Shown here in pieces: positions 12,401 to 25,873 of a stretch of DNA of 64,000 bases. The position numbers were made by a program, and so were the translations under genes. Every line of letters begins with the position of its first letter. Positions within the stretch are counted from its first letter, which is position 1. The notes beneath the pieces were generated by a model. That model did not search any database. It was given only the letters and a program-made list of their open reading frames with translations, and was not told the DNA's origin. The DNA is from Symsagittifera roscoffensis (taxonomy: Eukaryota > Xenacoelomorpha > Acoela > Convolutidae). Location: positions 52,410,684-52,474,683 of the forward strand of contig NC_087064.1 in the NCBI RefSeq assembly GCF_963678635.1. Direction: 5' to 3'.

Positions 12401-15400
12401 TTGTTATTTTTAATTTACTTGCTAAGCTGTAACATTTAATTTGGTAGCTTAAAACACAAATTTTACTAATTTTTACTAAAAAAAACTATGCGAGACCAAC
12501 TAAGGAGCAGTGTAAGTTGTCATGGTTTTGCCCTGATGTACAAGCAGTCCTATTAAAGATTAAAGTCAGTGGATTGAAACGTGCTGAATTTTGGTATTTG
12601 ATTGAGTAAAATTACCCTGTGGTTGGCCAATAATCTCTACCAATTTTCAATTTTTTCGTTCAAAATTATCTACTTAAATAGGCTCATATTGCTTTACAGC
12701 TATCAGAATTTCAACGAAAACAAGAATTTAGCTTTTGCTTTAATTTACAACAATATTTTTCAGAGGATACAAAAGAAAATGTCATAGTTCCGTAGTTAAA
12801 AAATCAAACTGCCTGATTGAATAAACTGCTCAAGCATAAATATTCCGCACTTTTTTCGAAAACTTGTAACAAAAAGATTGCGCGTTAATTGTACCAAAAT
12901 TGCCAGATTTTTTGACGAGTTTTTTCAGATGGTCTTACCGAGATCTACCAGAGCACTAAATACTGAAACAAGACCGCTTGTATCAGAGCAAAATAAGTGT
13001 CAAATCAAATGGAACAGATTGAACCGAAATAAATCGCCATTCAAACGTTAATACAACAAAAAATACTGAATTTTCCGACTGCCCTTCAATTGGTGTCGGA
13101 TAATTTTTCATATAATAAACAATGGCAGAAGTATGAACTTTAGGCTGATAATATCAAAGCATAAAAGTTATAACTTGAGTCGTGTATTGCGCAGTTCATA
13201 AAACCAGTTCATAAATTATGGCGCAGTGTATGGCGCAGTTTATAAATTAGCTGCCTCAATTCAATTTCCAACAATTTTCTAGTGCAGGACAATTAAACAA
13301 GCAGTTTTAGAGATAAAAATGGTAGTTTACATAGTTTTACTAGAGTTGTGTGCACACTTGGCTGAATCCAAGCAGATCAAGAGATAATTCCCCCGAGGAT
13401 TGAGAGTTTTAAAAAATTGGTCTGATTAAATAACACCCAAGGATAAAATTTCGTCAATTTTTTTTGAAAGGTGGAACAACAAGATTGCTTGTATTTCAGG
13501 GCCAATCGGTAAATGCTCCGAGTGTTCTTTAAAAACAATTTAAAAAGTTATTGCTTTCAAAATTGACGAATTTTGAAATAAGAAATATTTGTTTCAGGTT
13601 TTTTTTAAATTCATTCCTGCTCAAGCTAATTCAATTTTAAAAAAATGAGTTTTTCGAACCACTGTATCTTAATAATAAGCCCAAAAAACTTGCCGCATTT
13701 AAATTTGGAACGAAATAATCTGCTGCTTACGCTTATTATAAGAAGAAATAAATTCGCGTGTTTAATTTCCAAAATTGGATAAATTAGCCGTTTTCAAACA
13801 CCATAACTCTACACGGAACAAATACAAAAATCCAGCTTAAGCTTTAATTTACAACAAAATTTTTCAAAGGATAAAAAAGAAATTGTCATAGTTCCGTAGT
13901 TACAAAATCAAATTGGCTGATCAACTAGCCTGCTCAAGCATAAATATTCCGCACTTTCTTTGAAATTTTGTAACAGAAAAATTGCGCGTTGATTGTAACA
14001 AAGTGGCCAAATGGAGCAATTTGCAAACCACAAAGTTTTTACGTTAAAAGGTTACATATGGAAAATCATTTTGCTCAGTACGTCAATAAGTATTACGGCG
14101 AATTAAAACAAAAGTTTCAAAAAGGGCAAGTTGATAAAGTACTGAAATGTGTGAAGTATACATATTCTCTTCTTCCTGTAAATTTTGGAACAAAAAGAAC
14201 AATTTTTTCACAGGAAACAAGCACATCGAGGATAGTTTCAACTTTTAGTTGGTGCCACCATTTATCGTGCTTTTTCCTTTAAAAGTGACCCGGTCAGACG
14301 ATCTTCTAAATAAATGTCGAGAGAGAAAACGTTTTCATCCCTCTACGGGATGAAATACCTCGACTCTGTCTTTGCGTAACAAAAAATGCTTAAAGAATTT
14401 CATTAGATACCAAGACATAGCAGTTATGAACCTTAACATTCACCCCTGGGTTTTTATATGTGAGGGTCTGCATTTTTGACCTAATTTCATAAATTTTTTG
14501 GGAAAAACATCTAAATACGCAATTTTGGAGGGTCTTCTTACGCCAAGGATTAAAATGAAATAAGTTTTTCCAGTAATTTTTTTTTGTACGAGGAAAACAA
14601 AATTTTCAGCAAAACATTTCCATGCACTCAAAAGTTTCAACTAACTGGACTGGAGGGTACAAATGTATCTCACAGGCCATCTTTCTTATACTTTTCTTGA
14701 GTTTCAAGAGTTAGGATTTTCTCATTTCAAAATGTACCGTAAAAACAACAACAAAAGCTATTCGCGATATGATGAGTTGTCTATGATGCTGAAACCCTTA
14801 GTCAAATTGTCTGAGCATGACGCAACATCCCTCGCCCAAAACTGGATCTAACTGAGAAGGGGCATATTAATTTATTATTTTCAAATTACATGCTAAGCTG
14901 TAACATTTAATTTAGTAGCTTAAAATACAAAGTTTACCAAGAAATATGTTGCCTTGTCAAAAACTATGCGAGAACAACTAAGGAGCAGTGAAAGCACTCA
15001 TGGCTTTGCCCTGATATACAAAAATTTTACCAAAAAAGGTTACAGATGAGAAAGTGTTTAGCTCAGGACGTCAATAAGTTTTACGTCGTATGAAAAAAAA
15101 ACATTCAAAAAGGGAAGTTGATAAGGTACTGAAACGTGTGAAGAAACCGCACATTGAGTAGACATATTCTACTCTTCCGGCAAAACTTGGAACAAAAAGA
15201 ACATTTTTTTTCACAGAAAACAACCACATTGAGGATAATTTCAACTTATAGTTGGTGGCACCGCTTTCCCTGCCTTTTCCTTTAAAAATGACCCAGTCAG
15301 ACGATCTACTAATTAAATGTCGAAAGATAAAACGTTTTCATTTCTCTGCGGGATGAAATACCTCGACTCTGTCTTTGCGTAACAAAAAAATGCTTAAAGA

Positions 15401-16500
15401 ATTTCAACAGATACCAACACATGACAGTTATGAACCTTCAACATTCACCCCTGGGTTTTTATATGCGAGGGTCTGCATATTTGAAATAATTTCATCAATT
15501 TTTTGGGAAAAACATCTAAATACGCACTCTTGGAGGGTATTCTTACGCCAAGGATTAAAACGAAATAAGTTTTTCCAGTAAATTTTTTTGAACGATGAAA
15601 ACAAAATTTTCAGCGAAATATTTCGATACACTCAAAGGTTACAACTATCTGGACTCAATTGTACAAATTTATCTCACATGCTATCTTTTTATACTTTTCC
15701 TGGGTATCAACAGTTAGAAAATTCTCATTTCAAAATGTACAGTAAAATTAACAATAAAATTTGTGCGCGATATGATGAGCTTTTCTATGATGCTGAAAAC
15801 CCTAGGCAGGTTTTTGAGCATGGCAAAACATCCCTCGCTCAAAACTGGACCTAATTGAGAAGGGGCAAGTTAGTTTTTTTTTTTTAAATTACTTGCTAAG
15901 CTGTAACATTTAATTTCGTAGCTTAAAATACATAGTTTACCGAAAAATTTGTTTCGTTGTCAAAAACTATGCGAGACCAACTAAGGAGTAGTGTAAGCAC
16001 TCATGGCTTTGCACTGATATACAAGCAGTATTATTATAGATTGAGGTCAGTGGATTAAAACGTGCTACATTTTGGAATATGATTGAGTGCAAATATACTG
16101 TGGTTGACCAAGAATCTCGAACAATTTTCGATTTTTTCATTCAAAATTACATATTAAAAAAGACTCAACTTGCTTTACAGCTATCAGAGTTTCAACAAAT
16201 ACAAGAATTTAGCTTAAGCTTTACTTTGCAACAATATTTTTCAGAGGGTACAAAAGAAAATGTCATAGTTCCGTAGTTAAAAACTCAAATTGGCTGATCA
16301 AACAACCTGCTCAAGCATAAATATTCCGCACTTTCTTCGAAATTTTGTAACAAAAAACTGCGCGTTAGTTGCACCAATATGGCCAGTTTGGACAATTTGC
16401 AAACCACAAAACTTTTACGAAAAAGTTTACATATGAAAAATCGTTTAGCTCAGGATGTCAATAAATATTACGTCGTATGAAAACAAAACGTTCACGTTCC
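9454..16500. repeat. Irregular tandem array, ~1.38 kb unit
   Basis: The same landmarks recur through the region. GGTGGCACCATTT or a close variant lies near 9719, 10399, 11779, 14250 and 15250. TTTGAAATAATTTCATCAATT or its relative lies near 10626, 12006, 14480 and 15487. The full-length period is about 1,380 bp; other intervals are shortened or lengthened by deletions and insertions. Each unit contains a block GCGCGTTAGTTGCACCAA...TTTTTACGAAAAAAGGTTACAG that is homologous to the core of the HINE-like family, and a TTTGCCCTGATATACAAGCAG block matching that family's end. Around 12976-13095, 13470-13540 and 13690-13820 there are extra reverse HINE fragments. Open frames in the units (for example 10506-10706 and 15375-15581) repeat with the array and are not convincing genes. 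Confidence 0.8.
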
Positions 16501-16564
16501 ATTTTTCTGGGATTGTTTTTTTGTTAGAAATTTTTGCTATTTGAAGTTTGGCAACTTGGCTTAT

Positions 16565-16954
16565 TGGAACCAGTTTAAAACTAGTAATTATGACCAATTA
16601 GACTCTTGATAAACTGTCTCTGTGAAAAACTTAGAACTAACCGATCATGATCCATAACTAACACTGACTATTATTTGCAGTGCTGGAACTGCTTATAGTT
16701 TCAGCACCAGACTAATTTGATTATAACTTAGAAGACAGTTGTTCTCCTTTGAAACAAGTTCCAGATATCTAACCCGCAAATACCAGTATACGCTGGATCT
16801 ATTGAGACTAGGAGATAAAAGAGTAAGATTGAGATTGGTATTTGACTAAGAAGTTGCACGAATCTATCCGACCGAAAACAAGATAGTGTGACAAACACAC
16901 GAGGTTTTTTATCTGAAACTACTCTATGAGTAAGCTATTCCAGGCAAAAACTCA
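16565..16954 (+). repeat. 5' LTR
   Basis: This is the left 390-bp long terminal repeat. It shares with the right copy blocks such as ACAGTTGTTCTCCTTTG, AAGTTCCAGATATCTAACCC and GCACGAATCTATCCG, with scattered substitutions throughout. The divergence implies an old insertion. Confidence 0.85.
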
Positions 16955-18361
16955 TGTGCTGCAACCAAAAGTCTCGAACAAGGCCTACTAACAACTTAGA
17001 TTTAGCAAAACAGAATTAGAAATAACATCGCAAAAAATTAGATAGCTAGACAACTTATTAAGAATGTCTCTACGTCTCAATACGTCTACTCCCATATTTC
17101 AAACGATATCGCAAATACAAGGTCAAAAACTGAGTAGCGGACCAAAATTCTACATAGTGACACGATGCAAGCCGCAAAGAATTCAGATTTCTCTAAGCAG
17201 TTGATTTTAATTCTCTGACATGGAGAAAATTCACTTGAAGCTTCAAGATTCAATTACGAGCAAAAAAATAAAAGATAAAAAATACACACATTGTTCCTTT
17301 TATAAAAAAACTGCAGTAATTTTCAAAAACTTTGTAAAATTATGATTTTTTTAAGAAAAAAAATAATTTACTCAGTAAGCAAAAGTAATTAAAAGTTAGT
17401 TTTATTAAAATTATCAAAGATCCTTGCTTTCAAGGAACCTAATTTTTTTCACTTTTTTCATTGTTTTTCATCCTCTGCATCCTTCTTTTGTCATCTCAAA
17501 TTTAACCATAAACATTCAAAACCTAAATTTTCAACTTTTAAACCTAATTATTATCAAGGCATATCCTTGTTTTTATTAATCTAAGTTTCCCTTAAACTAG
17601 ATCATCAAGGCCAACCTTGCATCGTTAAATTTACACTTCATCCTAAACTTTTTAATCAGTAAATTTAAAACTATTTGATCATCAGGGCTTCGTTTAGGTC
17701 AATCAGAATAATTTTGTTCCCCGAACCCTCTAAATAAAAATGTTAAACGACCTCAAACGTCGATTCACTCTCCAACCTTTATCAGCGACCCAGGAATAAT
17801 AGAAACTTTTGAAAAACTAACCATTTTAATTATGATAAACATTGAAGCCCTTCCTCTGAGCTGACCCCATCATAAAACCTAGTGGGTTCTTCTTAGTAAT
17901 AGTACTTAACGAACTACTTGAGCTCTAATCAAACCTGAATCTTGTGGATTGAGTAACTATTCTCCAACACTTGATCACAAAATCACACTTCTAAGTAAGA
18001 TCAAGTAGGATTTTCTAAAAATAAAAGTTAGCCATCGAGAAAGTAAGACAATATTCTAACAAAATGATATATTTTCTCTCCAACCCGTCAACCTTGACAA
18101 CCTACGCCCCAAGTTAGGATAACCACACAACAATCGCAAGTTTACGAAAAAAAACTCCAACGCCTGGATTTTGCAACCATCATTCTAAACCTTATGTCGA
18201 AGGATAAATTAGGCAGTAAGCAAACAAAAATACTTCAGAACTGTTTAATTCAACAAAAATACAATCTTGTAGTTACACCACATAGAAAAACATTAGTTTA
18301 TATTATATAGAAAAAACAAACAACAAAAAAGTCAATTATAGCAAAACAAAAACAAATTATT

Positions 18362-20501
18362 ATGCGAAGATTTTCTAAAAAACGAAACGCAGTTTCGGAA
18401 TCCGACACAACAGCAATACAAGAACTTCAGGATTTAAAAGACTCAATAGACAAAAACAACCCATTAAACGAGCAAAATTTTTTTCCGAATCAGATTTCCA
18501 ACGCCATCATTAACAAAAAGTCAGCGCAAAATAAAAAGTCCATACCTTTGTAAACCAGATCGACGTTATAATTTGAATCAGCCAAAAATATACATTGAAC
18601 GTTACACATTAACGGTAATAAAACACAAATTCATTATAAGGACATTTTCGACGATGATTCTATCCTTCCTTTTGTTATTCACTCACAAATTCATCTCGTC
18701 AGAGGACAACTACATTTTTGTCATAGCCTTATCGAAAATTTATCCGAAAAAGGAAATAGCCCATATAAACAAGAAATTGGCGAAGTAAAAATCAAAAGAC
18801 AAATATTTGATCCTTATCTACCAAGCATCAGTAGCATGTTAGTAGTTTCTATTTGGGACCCTGAATCGTCTCATATTTTCATTGTTAACATCCCTAACGA
18901 CATTTCAAGAGGGTCAAACCCTAATATCTCCGTACGCAACGATTAATCAGGAGTAACTCCACTCACCATTGATGCAATTCCCTTAAATTATAACACAATA
19001 CACAATTTTCAATGACAAAACAAATAGCAATAGTTTAAATTCAACTTTTATAAATACACAAGAAACCTTAAATGGTACTAAAAATTGGATAGAATTTGTC
19101 ACAATCTAATAATAAATACTCAAGGTTTTCATCCCAATCAAATGCAAAATAAAATCCCATTGCCATATTATCTGCAAAAACATGAGATTACAAAAATCAA
19201 CCTACAAATTTTACACAGATACCAAACACACCAAAATTACTTCAATTGACAACGAATCCAAACCTTATGGGCGGATCATCAATTAGATCTAACAAACCAC
19301 TCATGGTATTCACAGGAACAGATTCCGAACATTCAGTGAGTGGAAGATTACTTAAATGCAATTTCAGCAAATTTATTTTCATATATCGGTCCAGAACCGG
19401 TAAATACACCACTTCATCAAAATGGAGATAGACGTACAGCTCTAATTCATACCGCACATGATGGTGCAGCCTAAAAATTGTTTTAATTCTGTAAAAATTA
19501 AATCTGATTGAAAACGATTTACCCAAGAATTTTCCAAAATGTTCGACTCTGAAAGAAACAAACAACCCCAAAGAGTTTACGCAATACAATTCGCAGACTC
19601 CCAAACGAAACCATATAACAACTAGCACTAATAATTGAAACCTTAGTACGAAAAGCATATTCTCTTATTACACATGATTACAAAAACACGAACATGACCA
19701 AAGTCTTGATGATGAATCTAACAACACAACTACGCAAAATAGCAATAAAAAAGAGAGCATCACATCCATCATCATTCCGAGAACCTGGTATAGATTTCCG
19801 AAAATTAGTAGTTAAACCCGAACAAGCTGAAATCACAAAGAAATTAGAAGAAACAGGAAATTTAAAACTACAGTATGTAAACAATGTTCAAATAATAACT
19901 TCACAAACTAATAATATTGGAGATTCATATACCGAATTAGCAGAAAAAATCTTTTAAGTAGTAAACATTTATGAAAAGAAACTTCAAAGGCAAACCATCC
20001 TTCAAAAATTTTTGCAAAAATTGTCGCATATATGGAAGCAGCATTGCTAGATGTAGTCAAAAACAACAAGACAACTTAAATAGACCACAAAAGCGCAGAG
20101 AACCAAATAAACTTTCATATCAATACATAAAAAAGATCAGAATGTATCAAATACAAAAATTCAAATTAAAACTATCTCAGGAAAACCACTTCCAGATAGT
20201 TATAGTAACAATAGGTTACAATCCCCCTATCGAAATAGTTTTCACGGAAGATCACCACATCTTCGAATTTCACAAAACTACTCGCAAAATAAATACAGCA
20301 GATCAAATAACCAAAATAATTAGTATCGAAACAACTACTCAAGATCAAACTCAAACAGAAGAAATTATTAAAGTTATAATAAGAATCATTCTTATTCGAA
20401 ATTTAAGAATAGATACTATTCAAGAAAATCATTCAAGAAAATCATCTAACAGTCAAAATCAAAACTATTCCAACAATCGAAATAGTAAATTTTTCAAATA
20501 A
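18362..20501 (+). pseudogene. gag remnant with damaged CCHC zinc knuckle
   Basis: The nucleocapsid-like piece starts at about 19971. Near 20013-20055 the frame reads FCKNCRIYGSSIARC, which fits C-X2-C-X4-H-X4-C except that the histidine position is serine. A basic, Ser/Arg/Asn-rich tail follows, best read in the neighbouring frame. Upstream segments at 18362-18553, 18573-18960 and 19694-19957 are open in different frames, so the polyprotein is broken by frameshifts and stops. Gag would form the particle and bind element RNA; this copy cannot encode an intact one. The assignment rests on the knuckle and on position directly before the protease. Confidence 0.6.
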
Positions 20502-21118
20502 TCGAAACCGAAATTCTTCGAATAATAGATCACAAGACTACTGCGACAACAAACCCTATATAATAATTATAATAACAGATCCTGTGAAAATTCTAGAATT
20601 AGAAACAACAACTTTTAAAGCCGATCAAGAAACTATTCTCTAACACCCCATCAAAATAATACCCACTTTTCAAACACACAAAATCAAAAGTGTAGAAGCA
20701 GTACACCAAAACATCGAAGACAAATTAATCCAGTACAATTCTCAGATGAAACAATTTCAGACCCTCCAATTTTTGATAATACAGACACTTCAGAAGTAAA
20801 AATGAATCACATTTACTGTCAAATCACAGATGATGAAGTGAATAAGAAAACACACTTATTTTTAACATCCTCAGAGTAGAAAATGAATATGAAACACCAA
20901 CTGAATCGAATCGTTACTAAAATGAAATTATTGATCTAACCCCGAAGAACCAGTTAATAACCAAGACAACAAACAACACCCCACATATAATTGAAGCCAA
21001 CTCAAATGGAACAACATCAACCAGAATACAACTACTAAAACATCACCACCAAAATTTAAAATTTTGGACAATTCCACTACTACTAGAAAGTCCAAAAAAT
21101 AAAAACATCCAATCACCC

Positions 21119-21532
21119 GACCTTGAAATAGATTTTTTAGTTGATTCTGCTGTAGAATCAAACTGTAGTAATATTCCTACATGGAATGAGATTCAAAGTC
21201 TACACTCAAAACTTTCACCTTCTAAAACTTCAAGTAAATTAGCCACCCCGCAAGGCACAAGTCTCACTAACAACAAAAAAAAACTAATTTTTTTTCCGAC
21301 TCGAACCATGGAACGAAATAAACTCTCACCTAAACCTTTCAAACATATTTTCTATATTACAGATATAAAAAATATATCGTTCCTTACCGAATACGTACCA
21401 ACTATAAACATCTTGAATAGTAAATTACAAATTAAAAATAAATATACAAAACTCGACAATACATCCCTAACAATTTTCGAAAGATTAAAGAAACAACCTG
21501 CTTTTTTTCTCAAAATTTTACCCTTTATTTAA
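21119..21532 (+). pseudogene. Retroelement aspartic protease remnant
   Basis: A hydrophobic strand leads into DSAVES at 21143-21160, at the place where retroelement proteases carry D-S/T-G-A. The glycine-alanine pair appears replaced by alanine-valine, which would be expected to inactivate the enzyme. The frame continues with NIPTWNEIQSLH and, after a break, a 74-codon open segment (21308-21532) that looks like the linker to reverse transcriptase. It lies between gag and reverse transcriptase, as in Ty3/gypsy elements. Confidence 0.6.
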
Positions 21533-21939
21533 CCAACAGTGAAAACAATTAAAGCCACTATCAGGACATGTATATGATGTTTCTATCAATCAAGTACATC
21601 AGTAGAACACTGATCAAAATAGACCAAAGCTATATAGGTCTGACCTTGAATGAAAACCATTTCAAAATTCTTTAGAGTGACAAATTCATCCATCAAAAAC
21701 ACAAAAAATACAAACAAAGATGTAATATCTCTACAAGAAGACAAAAATTCACCATAAAAAATTACACTAATTATAGGACTTTTAGGATATTGAGAAACAA
21801 GTACAACATTTTATCCTACACATGAAAAAGCAATTAGAGTTAGCAATCTTTTAAAATTATTAGACAATTGTCAGATAGCATAACTTTTTTTTAAAAAATA
21901 CCCTATGGTTTACGCCACATCTGAATTTGATAATGGCAA

Positions 21940-23420
21940 AGTGAATTCATCATTACATCTTCCTCTTAAACCTGTCGCCCTTTTTAAAAAACAACCAGCA
22001 AGTAAAATACCAATTCACTTACAAGATGGGGCAAACAGACTCCAGATAACCTTGAACAATACGAAATAATCTCAGCAGTAAGCAAAGATCATCAACCGAA
22101 AAAAAATACCTTCACCAACTCATCATAATTTTCGCTAAAGGCGAATTTCTTCAAAATTGTTCTAGATGCAAGAAACCTCAATTCGCTAATTGATGAATAA
22201 ATTGCAATTGGGCTATCCAACCAACTCAAGTAGTACTCACAAAGATGATTGGACAAAACTATAAGACTGTTGACATGAAAAGCGCATACAATCAAATGCC
22301 ATTGGACGAAAAACCACGTTGACTAACTCAAATCGTTATCATATTAAACTAGACGATAAATAACCGTGACACGGCGCACATGGACTGTTATTTTATGGTT
22401 TACTTGACAAAAACTGGATACCACACAACGGAATCAAAAATTCATCAAAATGTAAAGCCGACACAAAAAATAATGGCAAACAAAAATTAATCTTTTTTGA
22501 TTGAAAAATTGAATTAGAAAAAGTACAACTAACCGAAGATCTTAGAGACGTTACTATAATGTAACAAGGAATACGTTTACCTTGCAAAAATGACCAAGGA
22601 TTTTGCGATCCCACAAGCAACTATAGTTTGGTACACTTTAAACACATGCACCACATTTCAAGTCGCTAAAAAACACGCAAGAATGATTTTTTTTTTTAAA
22701 ATCTATTTTTTTCGATAAATTAAACCCTGATCAAATCAGATCAAATCGACAAAAATATAAAAACCTAGAAGGTATAAAATAAAATGACACGTTCTCAAAT
22801 CTACACTGAAACAGAAGGAGCATGCAAGTATCCCAAGCTCCTTTTCAAAACTCAATAATCAGTCGAATACGAAAAAAAAATTTTGACATGAAAACAGGTA
22901 AACTAATTATTGATCCATTTTCCCTGAATCAAGATCGTTAAAACGAAAAATCGTACAAACCAACAACCTTCTACAAAAACACAGGACAAACTGGCGGTAA
23001 AGTTCGACCAGAAAATGACTTTCCTTACACGACTACAATAACTTTCCTTATTTTGATGCAATCCACCATGAAATACATCTTGATTTGAAGTTAGATTAAA
23101 CAAAAAAATAGAATTTTTCAAGAAAAGTCACTATCTGAGTTTGAAACACTTCATCACCTATGCAAACTAACTCAAAAACTACAATCACTCGCTTTAGCAG
23201 TACTTAAAAAACGCTTCGCAGCTTACCTTTTATCAGCCAACTGCTCAAACTTCATTGACTATGACGGTAAAACTCTTTGATATTACACATGCACTAAGAA
23301 AAATTCATCTTTTTTTTGTTACTGAAGATAAATATGCAACCAATGAATCCCTTTTTTTGGTAACAGTAAAATGCATTTTGTAGACACACTATCACGACGT
23401 ACATATTTTTGGGATACAGC
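21940..23420 (+). pseudogene. Reverse transcriptase / RNase H remnant
   Basis: Reverse transcriptase is recognised by KIVLDARNLNSLIDE at about 22153-22197, directly followed by a stop, and by DMKSAYNQMPLDE at about 22272-22310, the region that carries the first catalytic aspartate. A FYGL-type palm segment survives near 22390. The YxDD motif was not found, so that part is probably deleted or scrambled. The RNase H end is suggested by FVDTLSRR at 23376-23399, matching the conserved D-x-LSR that closes this domain in gypsy elements. Several stops and frame changes rule out function. Confidence 0.7.
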
Positions 23421-23434
23421 TGTCCTATACGGAT

Positions 23435-23707
23435 TTGAAAATAGCCACAATGTCGTACAGCTTAATCCAAACAAAAGATAAATTTTATCTCCTCACCCCA
23501 TATCCTACACTAATGTCACCTCTCAAGAAATTTTCACCCGAAAGCATTCGCGCAACTGCTCGCAATCCAAACATAGATCTACAATCATTCCGTATTAACT
23601 CTAAATCCAAAATACAGCATATCATTCGAACACAACAATTTCAAGAACTCCTCACAAAAAAAATACAATGCAAAGGCAGTCAATTGAGCAAAATTTACGC
23701 AAACTAG
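23435..23707 (+). pseudogene. Intact 90-codon fragment downstream of RNase H
   Basis: This is the longest undamaged piece of the element's pol region. It directly follows the RNase H end and reads through SLIQTKDKFYLLTPYP and a lysine-rich helix-like C-terminus. I cannot assign a domain; it is probably a spacer between RNase H and whatever followed. No HHCC zinc-binding or DDE integrase motif appears in it or in the 600 bp after it. Confidence 0.45.
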
Positions 23708-24270
23708 CTGAAACAGCAGGCTTCCAAGATATTTATAAACAAGATTACAAAGGATACTTTAAAGATAAAAAAGACTAAATAAATACCGTTCCCAAGATAT
23801 CTCACCGCTTAACATTTTTAGTTTTGTTAAACTCCAAAACGAGCTCCTAGCCTTTCTATGATGGCCATACTAAGTATCAGAGAGATTGATTGTTTTATAC
23901 GCCCTTTTTGATTTTCTTGGATTTATTTTTCCTTTGTAAAAAGAGTCTATAACACCTGTAAAATACACACACAAAATAATCCACAAGCAAGCGTAGCACG
24001 CATTTCGTTTCCTGGAGTTTTTGGAATTTTTTAAGCTCCATCAATAAGATCCTCATTGACGCTCAGATTAGCTAATATAACAAAAAGCCAACTACAAAGC
24101 CACATGCAAATGACACTTCACAAGACAATACAAACATAACACCCACAGCACCACAACCATACAATCTACATAACAATCACCCTCTAACACACTATAGGAA
24201 CATGCTGGCAATTACTAATCTTACCTCACAAGGTAGCAAATATCAGATATAACACTCCAACAACTAATCA

Positions 24271-25873
24271 TTGACGACACATACGAGCAGGTATCAAAAC
24301 AACCGCACACAAAAAATTTTCGCCCCTCAGTATAATCTTCTTTATAACTCACTTTCCCCAATGTCAAGTAATCAACCCGATGCACCCAGCCCAATGACCG
24401 ACAATCAACTAGAGCATGAACTAGATATTTTTATTACTCAACGTAAACACCCTCATGACACAAATAACGCAATATCAATTCATCAACTAACTTATTCAGC
24501 CTCATCAATCGAATCCTCAATTCATTCCGTTCATATCGCACCTACAAGAGCACACCGATTTTTTAAAAGAAAGCACCATGACGCTACACCTCAATTTCTT
24601 ACTAGTCGTCCACAATCATCCCGACTATATTCACATCACCCGCAACACACTAAAACCCCACAACTCCTAATCCACAAATAACTATTTTCCCTCAATGCAC
24701 ATACAATGAAACCAACTGAGTTTGTTCGTTGATGAAAATGTGCTAATTCCCACACTCTCTTGAACTTCCTCCTACAGTTTTGCTAATCCACTGAAATTCC
24801 CACTATAAAACAACCTCAAAGATAACGAACTCTGCCCTTCCTTCAATCACCAATTGATCATCAACATCGCACTTAACAACAATCAATTCACGACGATCGG
24901 CCTAAACCAAACCCTAAATAGGTTTATAACACCTCGCGCAAAAAGGTTTTCCATTAATCACTACGATCAATCTCTCACCAGATACATGGAAGATACCCCA
25001 CACGAAGGCGACCCCAACACTAATCCTCAACTAACTGAAAAAATTTTCCTCAGATCAAAATATATATATTCCACTTAGATAGCACTAATAAAAATTTTGA
25101 TCGAATCATCGCCCGTGAAACAAACACCAAAGCCTACGAAACAATTTTCAGTAACTTTAACTTTTTTGCAATCACATTTCACTTCATTACACCGAAGGAA
25201 ATAGACATGCATTGCTCGAACGAAGTTATATTATAGAACACAAACTAACCCACACTTACATATATTATAAATTTATACGAAAACATTATATCACAAACAC
25301 CAGCTCGTAACCCACAACGTAGATTTATGTTTATGAATTCAAGTACACCTCACCATATTTCTTAAATATCAACTATTGTGTTAAATCTACTAGCTTACAC
25401 GGCATCCTTTGCAATTACGATCCCATCGATCAGATATATATAATCTGCCCACTAACCAACAACTTTCCCATTGATTATGCTCGCACATTAAACATTCCCC
25501 GCGACTATGTACAGCCAAGTGAATAACCCTACTCGAGCACATTCATAATACTAAATTTAACCACAAGCTTCATAACCTAATACATAACAAAAATCATGAA
25601 TTTTCAACACTCACCGAAGAAGTAGAATTCATCAGAGCACTTGAGCTTCTTTGGCTGCTGCTGCGCAATAAAAACGTAATTCGCATGCTCGCCAAGCTTC
25701 TTATAACATCCGACATGATAAAAACTAACTCTTCCATGGATTCTTCCCTGAAACAGAACCCTCGTAAGTATGAATTTTTTTTACCACTATTAATTAAAAC
25801 AAAACACTCACCTTTTTTACACTTTTTTCACAATCCTTTCTTAGATTTCACCAGTCATTCACCTAAGACATGA
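24271..25873 (+). other. Unassigned C-rich 3' region of the LTR element
   Basis: This stretch has open frames of 136, 74 and 62 codons (24271-24681, 24854-25078, 25685-25873) rich in His, Ser, Thr, Pro and Asn. It lies after pol and before the 3' LTR. Some LTR elements carry an additional 3' frame at this position, but I see no signal peptide, membrane anchor or cysteine pattern that would support an envelope-like product. It shares the element's strong C/A-rich, G-poor strand bias. 25874-27277 holds nothing recognisable. Confidence 0.4.

Noticed and set aside
24271-25873. Envelope gene of an endogenous retrovirus
   Set aside because: No signal peptide, membrane anchor, furin-like site or cysteine pattern can be seen; the frames are broken and function is unknown.
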